Positions 1 to 8,692 are shown, numbered from the stretch's first letter. The stretch is DNA of 64,000 nt from Pseudomonas sp. GD03919 (GCF_029814935.1 NZ_CP104582.1:62001-126000), one strand, 5' to 3'. Notes: generated by a model from the letters alone, not told the origin. Numbers and translations: made by a program.

Positions 1-461
1 AAGACCAGGCCTTCGCCCAGATGCTGGCGCACGGCCTGGTCGAGGAAGCTGCGTTCGATATTGCGGTAGTGCGCCACCACCACCTTGCCCGCCAGGGCTT
101 CCAGTAGCTCCTCGAGCACACTGGCCAGGCGTGGGGCGTGGCGGATGTCGCTGTGGGTGATGTGGTGGAAGGTGACTGATTCGGCGCTCAGCTCGCCGGT
201 GGGTTTGACCACCCAGTAGCGCGACTCGGCGCAGCGGATACGTTGCAGGCTCAGCGGCACCAGGCCCAGGCTGACGATGGCGTGCTGACGCGGGTCGAGG
301 CCAGTGGTTTCCACGTCCAGCGCCACCAGCGGCACTTCCGCCAAGGGCGTATCGGCGGCGACGCAGCCGGCGCCGTAGAAGGCGCGCAGGCGTGGGTCGC
401 GGCTGCTGTCGGCGAGGCTGGCGAACAGTTGCGGCCAGTCCTGGGCCGTGCGCTCGCTCAT
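1..461 (-). CDS. 3'-5' exonuclease, DEDDh type (C-terminus beyond left edge)
   Basis: The reverse strand reads from an ATG at 461 to the window edge (about 153 residues) without a stop. Residues 46-56 contain the ExoI motif DVETTGLD (D49, E51), and the later segments SAESVTFHHITHSDI and VVVAHYRNIERSFLD fit ExoII of the DnaQ/DNA polymerase III epsilon-like exonucleases. The family removes nucleotides from 3' ends of DNA or RNA using two metal ions. The start overlaps the last four bases of the upstream cNMP/CBS gene (ATGA-type overlap), so the two are probably co-translated. The third motif and the stop lie outside the window. A role in repair or RNA turnover cannot be told apart here. Confidence 0.85.
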   Translation of the reverse strand, partial: MSERTAQDWPQLFASLADSSRDPRLRAFYGAGCVAADTPLAEVPLVALDVETTGLDPRQHAIVSLGLVPLSLQRIRCAESRYWVVKPTGELSAESVTFHHITHSDIRHAPRLASVLEELLEALAGKVVVAHYRNIERSFLDQAVRQHLGEGLV

Positions 462-2377
462 CGCGGGCGGCCCGTCGGTTGCGCCGGGTAGCGAAAGCGC
501 AGGAATTTCTGCGCGTTGCTGATCACCTGGAAGGCTTCCTTGAGGTGCTGGCGTTCGCTGGCGCTGAACTGTTCCGGCTCGATGTAGTTGCTCGGCGCGT
601 TGCCGGCCTCGACTTCACGGGCTTGGTGGCGCACGCGCACCAGGCTGAGGAACTCGAAGGCATAGCGCAGGTGCTCCAGTGCCTCTTTGGGCAGCAGTTT
701 GGTGGCAGCGATGGCGTCGAGACGGTCCAGCGAGTTCTGCGCCTTGGAGCCGCAGGCTAGGGCGTGTACGCGGATCAGGTCGGTGAGCGGGGCGGTGCCC
801 CGGCCCTTGAGGTTGATGATGTTGCGGTGGCGGCCGTCGGTTTCCATCACGAAGGTGCGGAAGAAGCCCAGCGGCGGCGTGCGGTTGAGCGCGTTACGTG
901 CCAGCGCGGCGAGGAAGGCCGGGCTGGCGCTGGCTTTTGCGGCGAGCAGGTCCTTGAGGTTCTCCACCAGTTCGGTTTCGCCGTAGAGGCCGTCGAGGTC
1001 GAAGAAGATGCTGGCGTTGAGCAGGGTTTCCGGGTTGGGCCGCTCGATCCATTCGCTGAAGTATTGTCGCCACACCTTCAGCGGCTGTCGCCACTTGGGG
1101 TTGGTGGCCATGATGCCGCCTTTGCAGTAGCTGTAGCCACAAGCGGCCAGACCGTCGCTGACGAACTGCGCCAGTTCGGCGAAGTAGGCGTCGTGTTCGT
1201 CCGCATCGAAGCGGTCGTCGAGCACCAGGGCGTTGTCCTGGTCGGTGAGCAGCAGTTGCTCGTCGCGGGCCATGGAGCCGGCGACCATGAAGCAGTAGGG
1301 CACCGGCGGTGGGCCGAGCTTCTGTTCGGCCAATTCCAGCAGGCGCTGGCTGAAGGCGCGGCCGATGCCGCTCATGGCGCTGCCGACCATATGTGCGCTG
1401 GCGTCGTCGGCGACCATGCGCACGAAGGTGGCGCGCAGGTCCGGCAGCAGGCTCTTGAGCCCCTCCACCGAGGTCTTGTTGAAGATGCTGTTGACCAGAT
1501 ACAGGCTGCTGCGCGATTCGTAGCGGACGATGTCGGCCAGCGCCACCACGCCCACCGGGCGGCGCCGATGCAGCACCGGCAGGTGGTGGATGTTGTTGCG
1601 CAGCATGCACAGCATGGCCTCGAACACCGAGTCGTCGGCCTGCAAGGTGATGGGGTTGGGCGTCATCACCTGGCTCACTGGCGTGTCGCTGGGCAGGCCG
1701 GCGGCGACCACGCGGGTGCGCAGGTCGCGGTCGGTGAGGATGCCGGCCATCACTTGGGTCTGTTGCTCGGTCACGTCCACCTGGTGCGGGTCGGGCCAGC
1801 GTGTGCCGGGATCGACGACGATGACCGAGGACACACTGTGCTCGGTCATCACCTGTGCCACCTGCTGGATCGGCGTATCCAGCGGCACGCTGACTGCGCC
1901 GCGCGAGATCAGCTTGCGCACCTTGATCTTCATCAGCTCGCTGGCCTTGCCATGGCTGTCTTCCAGCGCGGACTTGAGCCGTGACTGACCTTCGGCCTCG
2001 ACGAAGTCGGCGAAGCTGTCGAACTGCTCGCAGAGCTGATGGAAAAGCGCGCCGGGGATGAAGTAGATCAGGCTGTCTTCGATCGCGGTGGCGCCCAGGC
2101 GTACCTTGTTGCCGCGCAGCAGGCCGGCCTGACCGAAGATGTCGCCTTCGCTCAGGCGGTTGTGCAGCTCGCCGCCACGCCGGTGGATTTCCACCGCGCC
2201 GCTGCGCACGTAATGCAGCTCGTGGATCGGCGCGCCGACGGCGAGGATTTCGCTACCGGCCTTGTAGTAGCCCACTTGCACCTGGCTGGCGATGGTATCG
2301 AGGGTCTGCTCCGGTAGGTTGTCGAAGGGGGCGAAGCGATTCAGGTGATCGCGGATCTCGATCAGTTCGATCTGCAT
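458..2377 (-). CDS. cNMP-binding / CBS-pair / DUF294 nucleotidyltransferase-like protein
   Basis: This 639-residue protein has four parts. A cyclic-nucleotide-binding fold lies at about 10-125 (GDIFGQAGLLRG). Two CBS motifs lie at about 150-290 (SVSSVIVVDP, GILTDRDLR, HHLPVLHRRRPVGVVAL). A putative nucleotidyltransferase core follows, with G367-S-M-A-R and acidic D379/D381 (TDQD). A helical DUF294 C-terminal domain completes it. The architecture suggests a signalling or nucleotidyl-transfer protein gated by nucleotide binding; the substrate is unknown. It is the first gene of a two-gene operon with the downstream exonuclease, a pairing I remember as common in pseudomonads. It is probably cytoplasmic, since no signal peptide or membrane segment is visible. 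Confidence 0.88.
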   Translation of the reverse strand: MQIELIEIRDHLNRFAPFDNLPEQTLDTIASQVQVGYYKAGSEILAVGAPIHELHYVRSGAVEIHRRGGELHNRLSEGDIFGQAGLLRGNKVRLGATAIEDSLIYFIPGALFHQLCEQFDSFADFVEAEGQSRLKSALEDSHGKASELMKIKVRKLISRGAVSVPLDTPIQQVAQVMTEHSVSSVIVVDPGTRWPDPHQVDVTEQQTQVMAGILTDRDLRTRVVAAGLPSDTPVSQVMTPNPITLQADDSVFEAMLCMLRNNIHHLPVLHRRRPVGVVALADIVRYESRSSLYLVNSIFNKTSVEGLKSLLPDLRATFVRMVADDASAHMVGSAMSGIGRAFSQRLLELAEQKLGPPPVPYCFMVAGSMARDEQLLLTDQDNALVLDDRFDADEHDAYFAELAQFVSDGLAACGYSYCKGGIMATNPKWRQPLKVWRQYFSEWIERPNPETLLNASIFFDLDGLYGETELVENLKDLLAAKASASPAFLAALARNALNRTPPLGFFRTFVMETDGRHRNIINLKGRGTAPLTDLIRVHALACGSKAQNSLDRLDAIAATKLLPKEALEHLRYAFEFLSLVRVRHQAREVEAGNAPSNYIEPEQFSASERQHLKEAFQVISNAQKFLRFRYPAQPTGRPR

Positions 2378-2560
2378 GCGATGTCCTTTGCAGCGTGTGG
2401 CGTCTATCTAAACACAGACGCCGCCGGCTTTGCCCGGTTCAGCGCCGCTGATGCAACCACCGTCGCAATCGTCGTTACCGCTGACCATCCCGAGAGCGGC
2501 CCGTTAGCTGTGCTGGCAGCTGGCCGCGGCGTTGATTTTGGCCGTTTCTCAACTCCAGTT

Positions 2561-3439
2561 CTAGCGGCTCTCTGCCAGCGCATCGTGGGCGTGCAGGCTC
2601 TCCGCGTGGATGACCCTGAGACGAAAGGCACTGGCCTGCGGCAGTTGGCGCAGGGCACGGTGCAGGCGGCGTGCGGCATCTTCGCAGAACATCAGGTTCT
2701 GCCCGTTGGCCAGGGCGAAGGCCTGTTCGTCGGCCCGTTTCACCGCCGTCTGCAACGGCGTGCCGAGGGCGTGTTCGGCGCTGTCGATCAACGCTAGCAC
2801 GGGCAGCTCGACGCAGCCGGGTGCCAGGCGCAGTTGCAGGGTCGCCGTGCTGCGCTGGCTGTGTGGCGTGGCGACGATACCCTGGGTCGAACCGAGCCAG
2901 TCGAGCACCTCCAGGTAATTCAGCGGCTCCTGCGCGAAGCTCTCGGCGAAGCGCTGCTGGATCAACTGGCGCGCCAGCGCGGCCGAACAGGGGCAGGTGG
3001 ACGAGTAGCCGACCTCGACCTGCAATTCGACGGTCACGCCGCGACCGTCCTGCCTGGCGTGCAGTTCGAAGGGGTAGCCTTTCCAGCCTGTGAGTGGACT
3101 GACCAGCGCCGGGCGTTCGAGCGTCACCTGGCCACGCAGCGTCAGCGTGGCGCTGTCGGACAGTGCCTGGTGACTGCTCAGGCAGTCGTCCAGCACCTGC
3201 AACACCGCCGGCACGTTCAATGGCTGATGCACCAGGTGCTGCGCCGCCAGGTACAGGCGCGACATATGGATACCGCGCGCGCCGGCATCGTCGAGGCTGA
3301 CGCCGATATCGACGCTGGCGGTCACGGCGGCGTCCGCCAGACGAATGGGCAGGGCGATACCGGCCATACCGACCCAGTCCAGCGGTAGGTCGTGGTGGGT
3401 GGCTTGGGCGGCAATATCCGGCAGGGGCTGTTCGTTCAT
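2561..3439 (-). CDS. folE2: GTP cyclohydrolase IB (FolE2)
   Basis: The 292-residue protein matches the FolE2 family, which converts GTP to 7,8-dihydroneopterin triphosphate, the first step of folate biosynthesis. Unlike FolE it can use metals other than zinc, so it typically serves under zinc starvation. The segment STCPCSAALARQ carries the conserved cysteine region (C149/C151), and length and start (MNEQPLPDI) fit the family. A Zur-type palindrome lies about 35 bp upstream, between this gene and the divergent dksA2-like/COG0523 genes. No second folE is present in the window. Confidence 0.95.
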   Translation of the reverse strand: MNEQPLPDIAAQATHHDLPLDWVGMAGIALPIRLADAAVTASVDIGVSLDDAGARGIHMSRLYLAAQHLVHQPLNVPAVLQVLDDCLSSHQALSDSATLTLRGQVTLERPALVSPLTGWKGYPFELHARQDGRGVTVELQVEVGYSSTCPCSAALARQLIQQRFAESFAQEPLNYLEVLDWLGSTQGIVATPHSQRSTATLQLRLAPGCVELPVLALIDSAEHALGTPLQTAVKRADEQAFALANGQNLMFCEDAARRLHRALRQLPQASAFRLRVIHAESLHAHDALAESR

Positions 3440-3471
3440 CGCAAATCCATGGGTTGCTTTCAGAATTAAAT

Positions 3472-3484
3472 GTTATGTTATAAC
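3472..3484. promoter_or_regulatory. Zur-type operator between folE2 and the dksA2-like gene
   Basis: The sequence GTTATGTTATAAC has half-sites GTTAT and ATAAC separated by three bases, which fits the gammaproteobacterial Zur box core. It sits in the 71-bp divergent intergenic region, 33 bp from the folE2 start and 27 bp from the start of the rightward genes, so one site could repress both directions when zinc is sufficient. A related site lies upstream of znuA in the same window. Binding is inferred from the motif and from the zinc-sparing genes on both sides. Confidence 0.8.
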
Positions 3485-3510
3485 AATTAAAGCAAGCCAG
3501 CCGATTTGCC

Positions 3511-3804
3511 ATGACCCAGACCGCGACGACCGAAGCCGAGCTGCTGGTCCAGTCAGCCGATGACTACATGAACGACGCCCAGCAGCAGTTCTTTCGTGAG
3601 CTGCTGGCCCAGAGAGCCGAATTGCAGGCGCGCATCGAGGAGGAATTCACCGAGCTGCGCCAACCCGAGATCAGCAGCGATGTGGCCTCAACCGGCGAAC
3701 CCATCGGCCTGAAACGCCTGCTGCTGCGCCTGACCGCGACCCTGTGCATCGAAGCCAAGGAGCGCCAGGAACAGCGCGAAAAACATCAGCGTGACCGTGA
3801 CTGA
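3511..3804 (+). CDS. DksA2-like protein with a shortened coiled coil
   Basis: The 97-residue protein resembles zinc-independent DksA2. The N-terminal DDYMNDAQQQFFRELL matches the DksA start, and the C-terminal TGEPIGLKRLLLRLTATLCI with EAKERQEQ matches the globular zinc-finger region, but three of the four usual cysteine positions are replaced (V-T-C-A). DksA and DksA2 bind RNA polymerase with ppGpp and are about 134-150 residues long. Here about 37 residues seem to be missing between SSDVAS and TGEPIG, which would remove most of the second coiled-coil helix near the tip that reaches the polymerase channel. The reading frame is intact. The gene lies directly upstream of the COG0523 GTPase, divergent from folE2. 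It may be a non-functional remnant or an altered effector. Confidence 0.7.
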   Translation: MTQTATTEAELLVQSADDYMNDAQQQFFRELLAQRAELQARIEEEFTELRQPEISSDVASTGEPIGLKRLLLRLTATLCIEAKERQEQREKHQRDRD

Positions 3805-3819
3805 ACGAGGAACACCCCC

Positions 3820-5028
3820 ATGAATCAGCGTCTACCCGTTACCGTGCTGTCCGGCTTTCTTGGCGCCGGCAAGAGCACCCTGCTCAATCATGTGCTGAAG
3901 AACCGCGAGGGCCGCAAGGTCGCGGTGATCGTCAATGACATGAGCGAAATCAATATCGACGGCGCCACCGTCCAGCAGGACGTCAGCCTCAACCGCGCCG
4001 AAGAGAAGCTGGTGGAGATGAGCAATGGCTGCATCTGCTGCACCCTGCGTGAAGACCTGCTCGAAGAGGTCGCTCGCCTGGCCAGCGACGGCCGCTTCGA
4101 CTACCTGCTGATCGAATCCACCGGCATCAGTGAGCCGCTGCCGGTGGCTGAAACTTTTACCTTCCGCGATGAGCAGGGCCGCAGCCTGTCCGACCTGGCG
4201 CGGCTGGACACCATGGTTACGGTGGTCGACGGGGTGAACTTCCTGCGCGATTTTCACGAGGCGGACAGCCTGGCCAGCCGTGGCGAAACACTGGGCGAAG
4301 AAGACGAGCGCTCGATCACCGACCTGCTGATCGAGCAGGTGGAGTTCGCCGACGTCATCCTGATCAGCAAGATCGACCTGATCAGCCAGGCCGAGCGCGA
4401 GGAGCTGACGGCCATCCTCCGTGGCCTCAACACCCACGCCGAGATCCTGGCCATGAGCATGGGCCAGATCGCTTTGGACACGATCCTCGACACCGGCCGT
4501 TTCGATTTCGAGCGCGCCTCGCAGGCGCCGGGCTGGCTCAAGGAGCTGCGTGGCGAGCACGTGCCGGAAACCGAAGAATACGCCATCGCCTCCAGCGCGT
4601 ATCGCGCGCGCCGGCCGTTCCATCCGCAGCGCTTCTTCGACTTCCTCTCGCGGGAATGGACGAATGGTCGCCTGCTGCGCTCCAAGGGCTTCTTCTGGTT
4701 GGCCAGCAAGTTCCAGGAGGCTGGCAGCTGGTCGCAGGCTGGTGGCCTGATGCGTCATGGCCTGGCCGGGCGCTGGTGGCGTTTCGTGCCCAAGCAGCAC
4801 TGGCCGCAGGACGAGGAGGGTCTGCGTGAGGCGATGAAGCACTGGAGCGCCGAAGTGGGCGACTGCCGCCAGGAGCTGGTGTTCATCGGCCAGAACATCG
4901 ACTTCCCGCAGCTGGTGCGTGAGCTGGACGATTGCCTGCTGACCGACGAGGAAATGGCCGGCGGCCCGCAGGCCTGGCGCCTGCTCGCTGACCCCTTCGG
5001 CCCCTGGCAACAGCAGGAGGCCGCCTGA
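3820..5028 (+). CDS. COG0523 (CobW-type) GTPase, Zur-linked
   Basis: This 402-residue G3E-family GTPase has a Walker [10 protein letters not shown] at 12-20, the metal-binding CxCC motif C71-I-C-C74 (NGCICC), a [10 protein letters not shown] segment and the guanine-specificity motif SKID. COG0523 proteins bind zinc or other metals and are thought to hand metal to client enzymes. Linkage to folE2 and a dksA2-like gene behind a Zur box places this copy in the zinc-starvation group (ZigA/ZagA-like). It starts 15 bases after the dksA2-like gene with a good AGGA ribosome-binding site, and its stop overlaps the next start (TGATG). Confidence 0.93.
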   Translation: MNQRLPVTVLSGFLGAGKSTLLNHVLKNREGRKVAVIVNDMSEINIDGATVQQDVSLNRAEEKLVEMSNGCICCTLREDLLEEVARLASDGRFDYLLIESTGISEPLPVAETFTFRDEQGRSLSDLARLDTMVTVVDGVNFLRDFHEADSLASRGETLGEEDERSITDLLIEQVEFADVILISKIDLISQAEREELTAILRGLNTHAEILAMSMGQIALDTILDTGRFDFERASQAPGWLKELRGEHVPETEEYAIASSAYRARRPFHPQRFFDFLSREWTNGRLLRSKGFFWLASKFQEAGSWSQAGGLMRHGLAGRWWRFVPKQHWPQDEEGLREAMKHWSAEVGDCRQELVFIGQNIDFPQLVRELDDCLLTDEEMAGGPQAWRLLADPFGPWQQQEAA

Positions 5029-5672
5029 TGTACGCGCTCAAACTGCCGCCCGCGCCGCGTCAGGTGCTGGGCGAAGACATGCAGGTGCTCACCGACGTAC
5101 TGCATGACGGCGTCAATCTGGCCGTCTGGCAGCGTCGCCTGCCGGCACAGATCGCCGACTTCACCGAGGCGCTGCTGGCGCAAGGTGAACCGCTGGCGCA
5201 GTCCATCACCCTGGAGCTGCCGCGTGTGGACAGCGAACCGAACCTGACCGGCCTGGTGGCGCAATATGCCGATCTGCCGGGCCAGGCGGCCTTTCTCGCC
5301 GACGTGGCCTGGCTGGTGCGGGCCTATGCCTGCCTGCTCGACGCGCAGTGTATAGGGCTGCGCCTGCGCGCGCTGGACAAGGCCATGTGCCCGCGTTTTC
5401 ACGTCGACCACGTGCCGGTGCGGCTGATCACCAGCTATGCCGGTGTCGGCAGCGACTGGCTGGAGGAGGGCGCGATGCCGCGTAGCAAGCTCGGTCAACC
5501 GGATGAAGAGCCGCAGGACGAGGCGTTGATCCAGCATCTCGACGCCGGCCATGTAGCGCTGGCCAAGGGTGAGAAATGGCAGGGTAACGAGGGGCGCGGG
5601 TTGATCCACCGTTCGCCGCAGCCGCCTGCCGGGCAGCGACGCTTGCTGTTGACCCTGGATTGGTTGGCCTGA
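5028..5672 (+). CDS. DUF1826 family protein
   Basis: The 214-residue protein is translationally coupled to the COG0523 GTPase (the start overlaps its stop by one base). It carries the family's conserved segment CPRFHVDHVPVRLITSYAG followed by GSDWLEE. The H-x-D arrangement resembles metal-binding sites of cupin or 2-oxoglutarate oxygenase folds, but the function of DUF1826 is unknown to me. No signal peptide or membrane segment is visible. Its position makes it a candidate client or partner of the metal-chaperone GTPase. Confidence 0.8.
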   Translation: MYALKLPPAPRQVLGEDMQVLTDVLHDGVNLAVWQRRLPAQIADFTEALLAQGEPLAQSITLELPRVDSEPNLTGLVAQYADLPGQAAFLADVAWLVRAYACLLDAQCIGLRLRALDKAMCPRFHVDHVPVRLITSYAGVGSDWLEEGAMPRSKLGQPDEEPQDEALIQHLDAGHVALAKGEKWQGNEGRGLIHRSPQPPAGQRRLLLTLDWLA

Positions 5673-5691
5673 ATATCGCCCGCTGACGACG

Positions 5692-5779
5692 GTAGGAGCC
5701 CCGCCTCGGGGCGAAGCGATCGTGGTTGTTCAGGAAACCTGCGGTGTGATCACTATTCGCCGCGAGGCGCGGCTCCTAC
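5692..5779. repeat. REP-type inverted repeat
   Basis: GTAGGAGCCCCGCCTCGGGG at the left and a diverged reverse complement ending GGCGCGGCTCCTAC at the right form an imperfect hairpin of the GTAGGAGC class that recurs throughout this window. It lies just after the DUF1826 stop. It may stabilise or end transcripts or be a target of REP-associated transposases; neither is shown. Confidence 0.75.
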
Positions 5780-5808
5780 GAGAAATGATCCACTGCAATG
5801 GGGCATAA

Positions 5809-5843
5809 CAAAAAAATAGGCCGGAGCGACTGCCCCGGCCTTA
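5809..5843 (-). terminator. Rho-independent terminator of the leftward small secreted gene
   Basis: Read on the reverse strand, AAGGCCGGGGC pairs with GCTCCGGCCT and is followed by a run of T residues (ATTTTTTTG), the classic intrinsic-terminator form. It lies about 90 bp after the stop of the leftward gene at 5936-6286. Confidence 0.8.
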
Positions 5844-5935
5844 AGCACCAAGAGATCATGTCGACGCGTGACTCGACATGAGGGGCATGTGAGGTACCCG
5901 CGGTCATTAAGCGCTTGTTGGATGACGCTTTGATG

Positions 5936-6286
5936 TCAGGGCTTTATCCATTGGCCCTGATACTGCGTCTTGCAGGCTGGCTCCAGGTACAACGCATCGC
6001 TGGCCACGCCGTAGTAGTGGATGTCCTGCAGGTACATACCGCTACCGGCGCGTGCGTTCTGGCAAACGCCGTGGGCACCCTTGGGGCACTGCTCGACGAA
6101 CTCCACCTCGACCGTCTGACCCTGCAACTGCGGCTGGCAGAAGCCCTCGCGAAACAGCGTGGCGGGGATGTTGCGGTTCTCCTGGCAGACCTTCACGTCC
6201 AGGCGTTCGGCCTGGCTGTGCACCACGCAGGCTTCGGCCAGGGCCAGGCCGGGCAATAGAGAGAGCAGCAGTAACCACGCACGCAT
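5936..6286 (-). CDS. Small secreted cysteine-containing protein of unknown function
   Basis: The 116-residue product starts with a clear signal peptide (MRAWLLLLSLLPGLALA, cleavage before EACVV). The mature part contains five cysteines (ACV, VCQ, FCQ, QCP, VCQ) plus one near the end (ACK), suggesting disulfides in the periplasm. I do not recognise the family. It lies between the two COG0523 genes and is followed by its own terminator. It could be an exported metal-related protein, but only the location hints at this. Confidence 0.7.
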   Translation of the reverse strand: MRAWLLLLSLLPGLALAEACVVHSQAERLDVKVCQENRNIPATLFREGFCQPQLQGQTVEVEFVEQCPKGAHGVCQNARAGSGMYLQDIHYYGVASDALYLEPACKTQYQGQWIKP

Positions 6287-6369
6287 CTTGTTGGCTCCAG
6301 AAAAACAGTTGGCGAATCTAGCATGCCGCCCCGTTGCAGTCTGTGTACGGAACCACCGACCATAAACCC

Positions 6370-7347
6370 ATGCTCAGTCAAATCCCCACTCACCTGATTG
6401 CCGGGCCGCTCGGTGCCGGCAAGACCACCCTGATCCGTCAGTTGCTGGCGCAGAAACCGGCGCACGAGCGCTGGGCGGTGCTGATCAACGAATTTGGCCA
6501 GATCGGCCTGGACGCTGCCTTGCTGGAACAGGGCGACGACGGCATCGCCCTGGCCGAAGTGGCCGGTGGTTGCCTGTGCTGCGTCAATGGCGCGCCGTTT
6601 CAGGTTGGCCTCGGCCGTCTGCTGCGCAAGGCGCGGCCCGACCGCTTGCTGATCGAACCGTCGGGCCTGGGCCACCCAGCGCAGTTGCTGGCGCAATTGC
6701 GCCAGCCGCCCTGGCGCGGTGTGCTGGCCGTGCAACCGGTATTAATGGTGCTGGATGCCGCTGCGCTGGCGGCAGGCCAAGCGCTGCCGGACGTGCAGCG
6801 TCAGGCGCTGGACGAGGCCGGCCTGCTGCTGTTGAACAAGAGCGAAGGCTTGGACGCCGAAACGCGAGCGCGGATTGCTGACGATCTGCCACCCCTGCCG
6901 CTGCACTGGACTGCGCAGGGCCGGCTCGACCTGGCCTTGCTGCCGGGGCTGACAGCACAAGCGTCAACCGTGCAGGTGGAGGTTGAGTTAGCCACAGCTG
7001 CACCCGGCCTGGCGCAGATCTGGCGCAACGCCGCCGAGCCTGTCTGCCAGGTGCAGGACCAGGTCGAAGGCTGGAGCATCGGCTGGCGCTGGCACCCGGG
7101 CCAGCGTTTCGACCTCGAGCAGGTCAGCCGCTGGCTGCAAAGCCTGGGTTGGCGCAGGGCCAAGGCCGTGCTGCATGGCGCTGAAGGCTGGCATTCGTTG
7201 AATGCCTTGCAGGGGCAAGCGTTGGCGGCCTGGAGTCCGAGCGAATGGCGCAAGGACTCACGGCTGGAGTTGATCTTCGATCAGGCACAGAACGTCGACG
7301 TGCTGACTACCTCCTTCGCCATCTGCCGAATCCCTGCGACAGACTGA
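6370..7347 (+). CDS. COG0523 (CobW-type) GTPase, second copy
   Basis: A 325-residue G3E GTPase with Walker A GPLGAGKTT (12-20) and the metal motif C68-L-C-C71 (GGCLCC), followed by LLIEPSGLGHP and NKSEG in place of NKxD. It is shorter than, and clearly different from, the Zur-linked copy at 3820-5028. The ATG at 6370 (MLSQIPTHL) is preferred over an in-frame TTG at 6334, although the ribosome-binding site is weak. No Zur box was found in its 80-bp upstream gap. Its metal and client are unknown; proximity to the zinc cluster suggests related work. Confidence 0.88.
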   Translation: MLSQIPTHLIAGPLGAGKTTLIRQLLAQKPAHERWAVLINEFGQIGLDAALLEQGDDGIALAEVAGGCLCCVNGAPFQVGLGRLLRKARPDRLLIEPSGLGHPAQLLAQLRQPPWRGVLAVQPVLMVLDAAALAAGQALPDVQRQALDEAGLLLLNKSEGLDAETRARIADDLPPLPLHWTAQGRLDLALLPGLTAQASTVQVEVELATAAPGLAQIWRNAAEPVCQVQDQVEGWSIGWRWHPGQRFDLEQVSRWLQSLGWRRAKAVLHGAEGWHSLNALQGQALAAWSPSEWRKDSRLELIFDQAQNVDVLTTSFAICRIPATD

Positions 7348-7384
7348 TAAACTCGCCGCGCTTTCGTCGCTGTGGATAACCTCA

Positions 7385-8263
7385 ATGCAACTGCTGCCCT
7401 GGTCTCATGACACCTCTGCCGGTTTCACCCTGCGCGGCTGGCACACGCCGCCGTCGGGCAAGCCGCTGCTGCATTTCCTGCACGGCAATGGCTATTGCGG
7501 GCGTGTGTATACGCCGATGCTGGCGCTGCTGGCCGAGGACTTCGATCTCTGGCTGTGCGACGTGCAGGGCCATGGCGACAGCGACCATGGCGGCCGCTTC
7601 CATGGCTGGAACCGCAGCGCCGAGCTGGCGGTGGAAGCCTTCGACGCGCTGCGTGGGCCGTTCGGTGAAGTGCCGCGCTTCGCCCTTGGTCACAGCTTCG
7701 GCGGTGTGCTCACCAGCCTGATCCTGGCGCGCCATCCCGAGCTGTTCCGCCGTGCCGTGCTGCTCGATCCGGTGCTGTTCAGCCCAGCGATGATCGGGGT
7801 GATGGCGCTGTCCGATGTGGTCGGTCTGGCGCAGCGCACCGGCATGGCGAAGAAGGCGCAGAAGCGCCGCCGGCAATGGCCGGACCGTGCCAGCGCGCAC
7901 GCCGCGCTGCATGGCCGCGGCATGTTCCGGGGCTGGGACGAAGCCGCGTTCGACGCCTATATCGAGCATGCGCTGAAGGACGTCGAGGGCGGTGTTGAGC
8001 TCAAGTGCCGGCCCAGCCGTGAGGCGGATATCTTCGGCTCCTTCCCGCGCCGCCTGTGGCCGTCGCTGGCGAAGGTCGTGACGCCCACCGAGGTGATTTA
8101 CGGCACAACCACCTATCCCTTCGTCGCCCGTTCGGTAGCGCGTTGGTGTGCGAGTAACGCGCATGTGCGCAGTCAGGTGGTGCCGGGTGGGCACTGCTTC
8201 ATGCAGGAGCGGCCTGCCGACAGTGCAGGGCGGGTTGCGGACTTTCTGTTGCAGCGCATTTGA
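7385..8263 (+). CDS. Alpha/beta hydrolase
   Basis: This 292-residue protein has the alpha/beta-hydrolase oxyanion motif HGNG, the nucleophile elbow G102-H-S104-F-G-G107 and a C-terminal catalytic histidine H270 (GGHCFM). No signal peptide is present, so it is probably cytoplasmic. It starts 38 bp after the COG0523 gene and may share its transcript. The substrate is unknown; small esters or similar compounds are typical of the fold. Confidence 0.87.
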   Translation: MQLLPWSHDTSAGFTLRGWHTPPSGKPLLHFLHGNGYCGRVYTPMLALLAEDFDLWLCDVQGHGDSDHGGRFHGWNRSAELAVEAFDALRGPFGEVPRFALGHSFGGVLTSLILARHPELFRRAVLLDPVLFSPAMIGVMALSDVVGLAQRTGMAKKAQKRRRQWPDRASAHAALHGRGMFRGWDEAAFDAYIEHALKDVEGGVELKCRPSREADIFGSFPRRLWPSLAKVVTPTEVIYGTTTYPFVARSVARWCASNAHVRSQVVPGGHCFMQERPADSAGRVADFLLQRI

Positions 8264-8299
8264 TCGAGCAGAGCGGGTGCAGCCCGCCAGCTAAGGCAA

Positions 8300-8692
8300 T
8301 TACGCCTTGCGGCGCCAGTCCTCGAGGTGGATCACGTTGCCCTGGCTCTGCACCGATACCGGCTCGGGCTGAGGCTCCAGCACGGGATGCGGCTCCAGCT
8401 CGATGCGCCCTAGCTGCGCACCGAACATGCTGATCTGGCCGCGCAGGCGCTGCTCGCCGGTCACGGTAAATTCGAAATCATACAGTCGTGCCAGACGCCG
8501 ATGACCCCGGGCATCACGCTGGATGGCCAGACGGCGAAGGGCCACGGCGCCATCGAGCAGTTCCACGTCGAGTTTGGCGCAGTGCTGCTTGGCGAATGCC
8601 AAGGCCCGCTCACGAATGCCATGGCTGCGCCACAACCAGGCGCAGGCGGCAGCGAACAGCATCAGCAGAAAGACATCGAACAGGTTGATCAT
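8300..8692 (-). CDS. DUF3301 family membrane-anchored protein
   Basis: The 130-residue protein starts with one transmembrane segment (INLFDVFLLMLFAAACAWLW, residues 2-21) followed by a basic soluble part, HGIRERALAFAKQHC and then ARLYDFEFTVTGEQRLRG, typical of DUF3301. The C-terminus is rich in proline and glutamate. The function is unknown. It converges on the hydrolase gene with a gap of about 36 bp. Confidence 0.8.
   Translation of the reverse strand: MINLFDVFLLMLFAAACAWLWRSHGIRERALAFAKQHCAKLDVELLDGAVALRRLAIQRDARGHRRLARLYDFEFTVTGEQRLRGQISMFGAQLGRIELEPHPVLEPQPEPVSVQSQGNVIHLEDWRRKA

Noticed and set aside
3511..3804. Frameshift or sequencing error as the cause of the short DksA2
   Set aside because: Both ends are in the same reading frame and no nearby alternate frame restores the missing helix; an in-frame deletion is the simpler view, though unproven.
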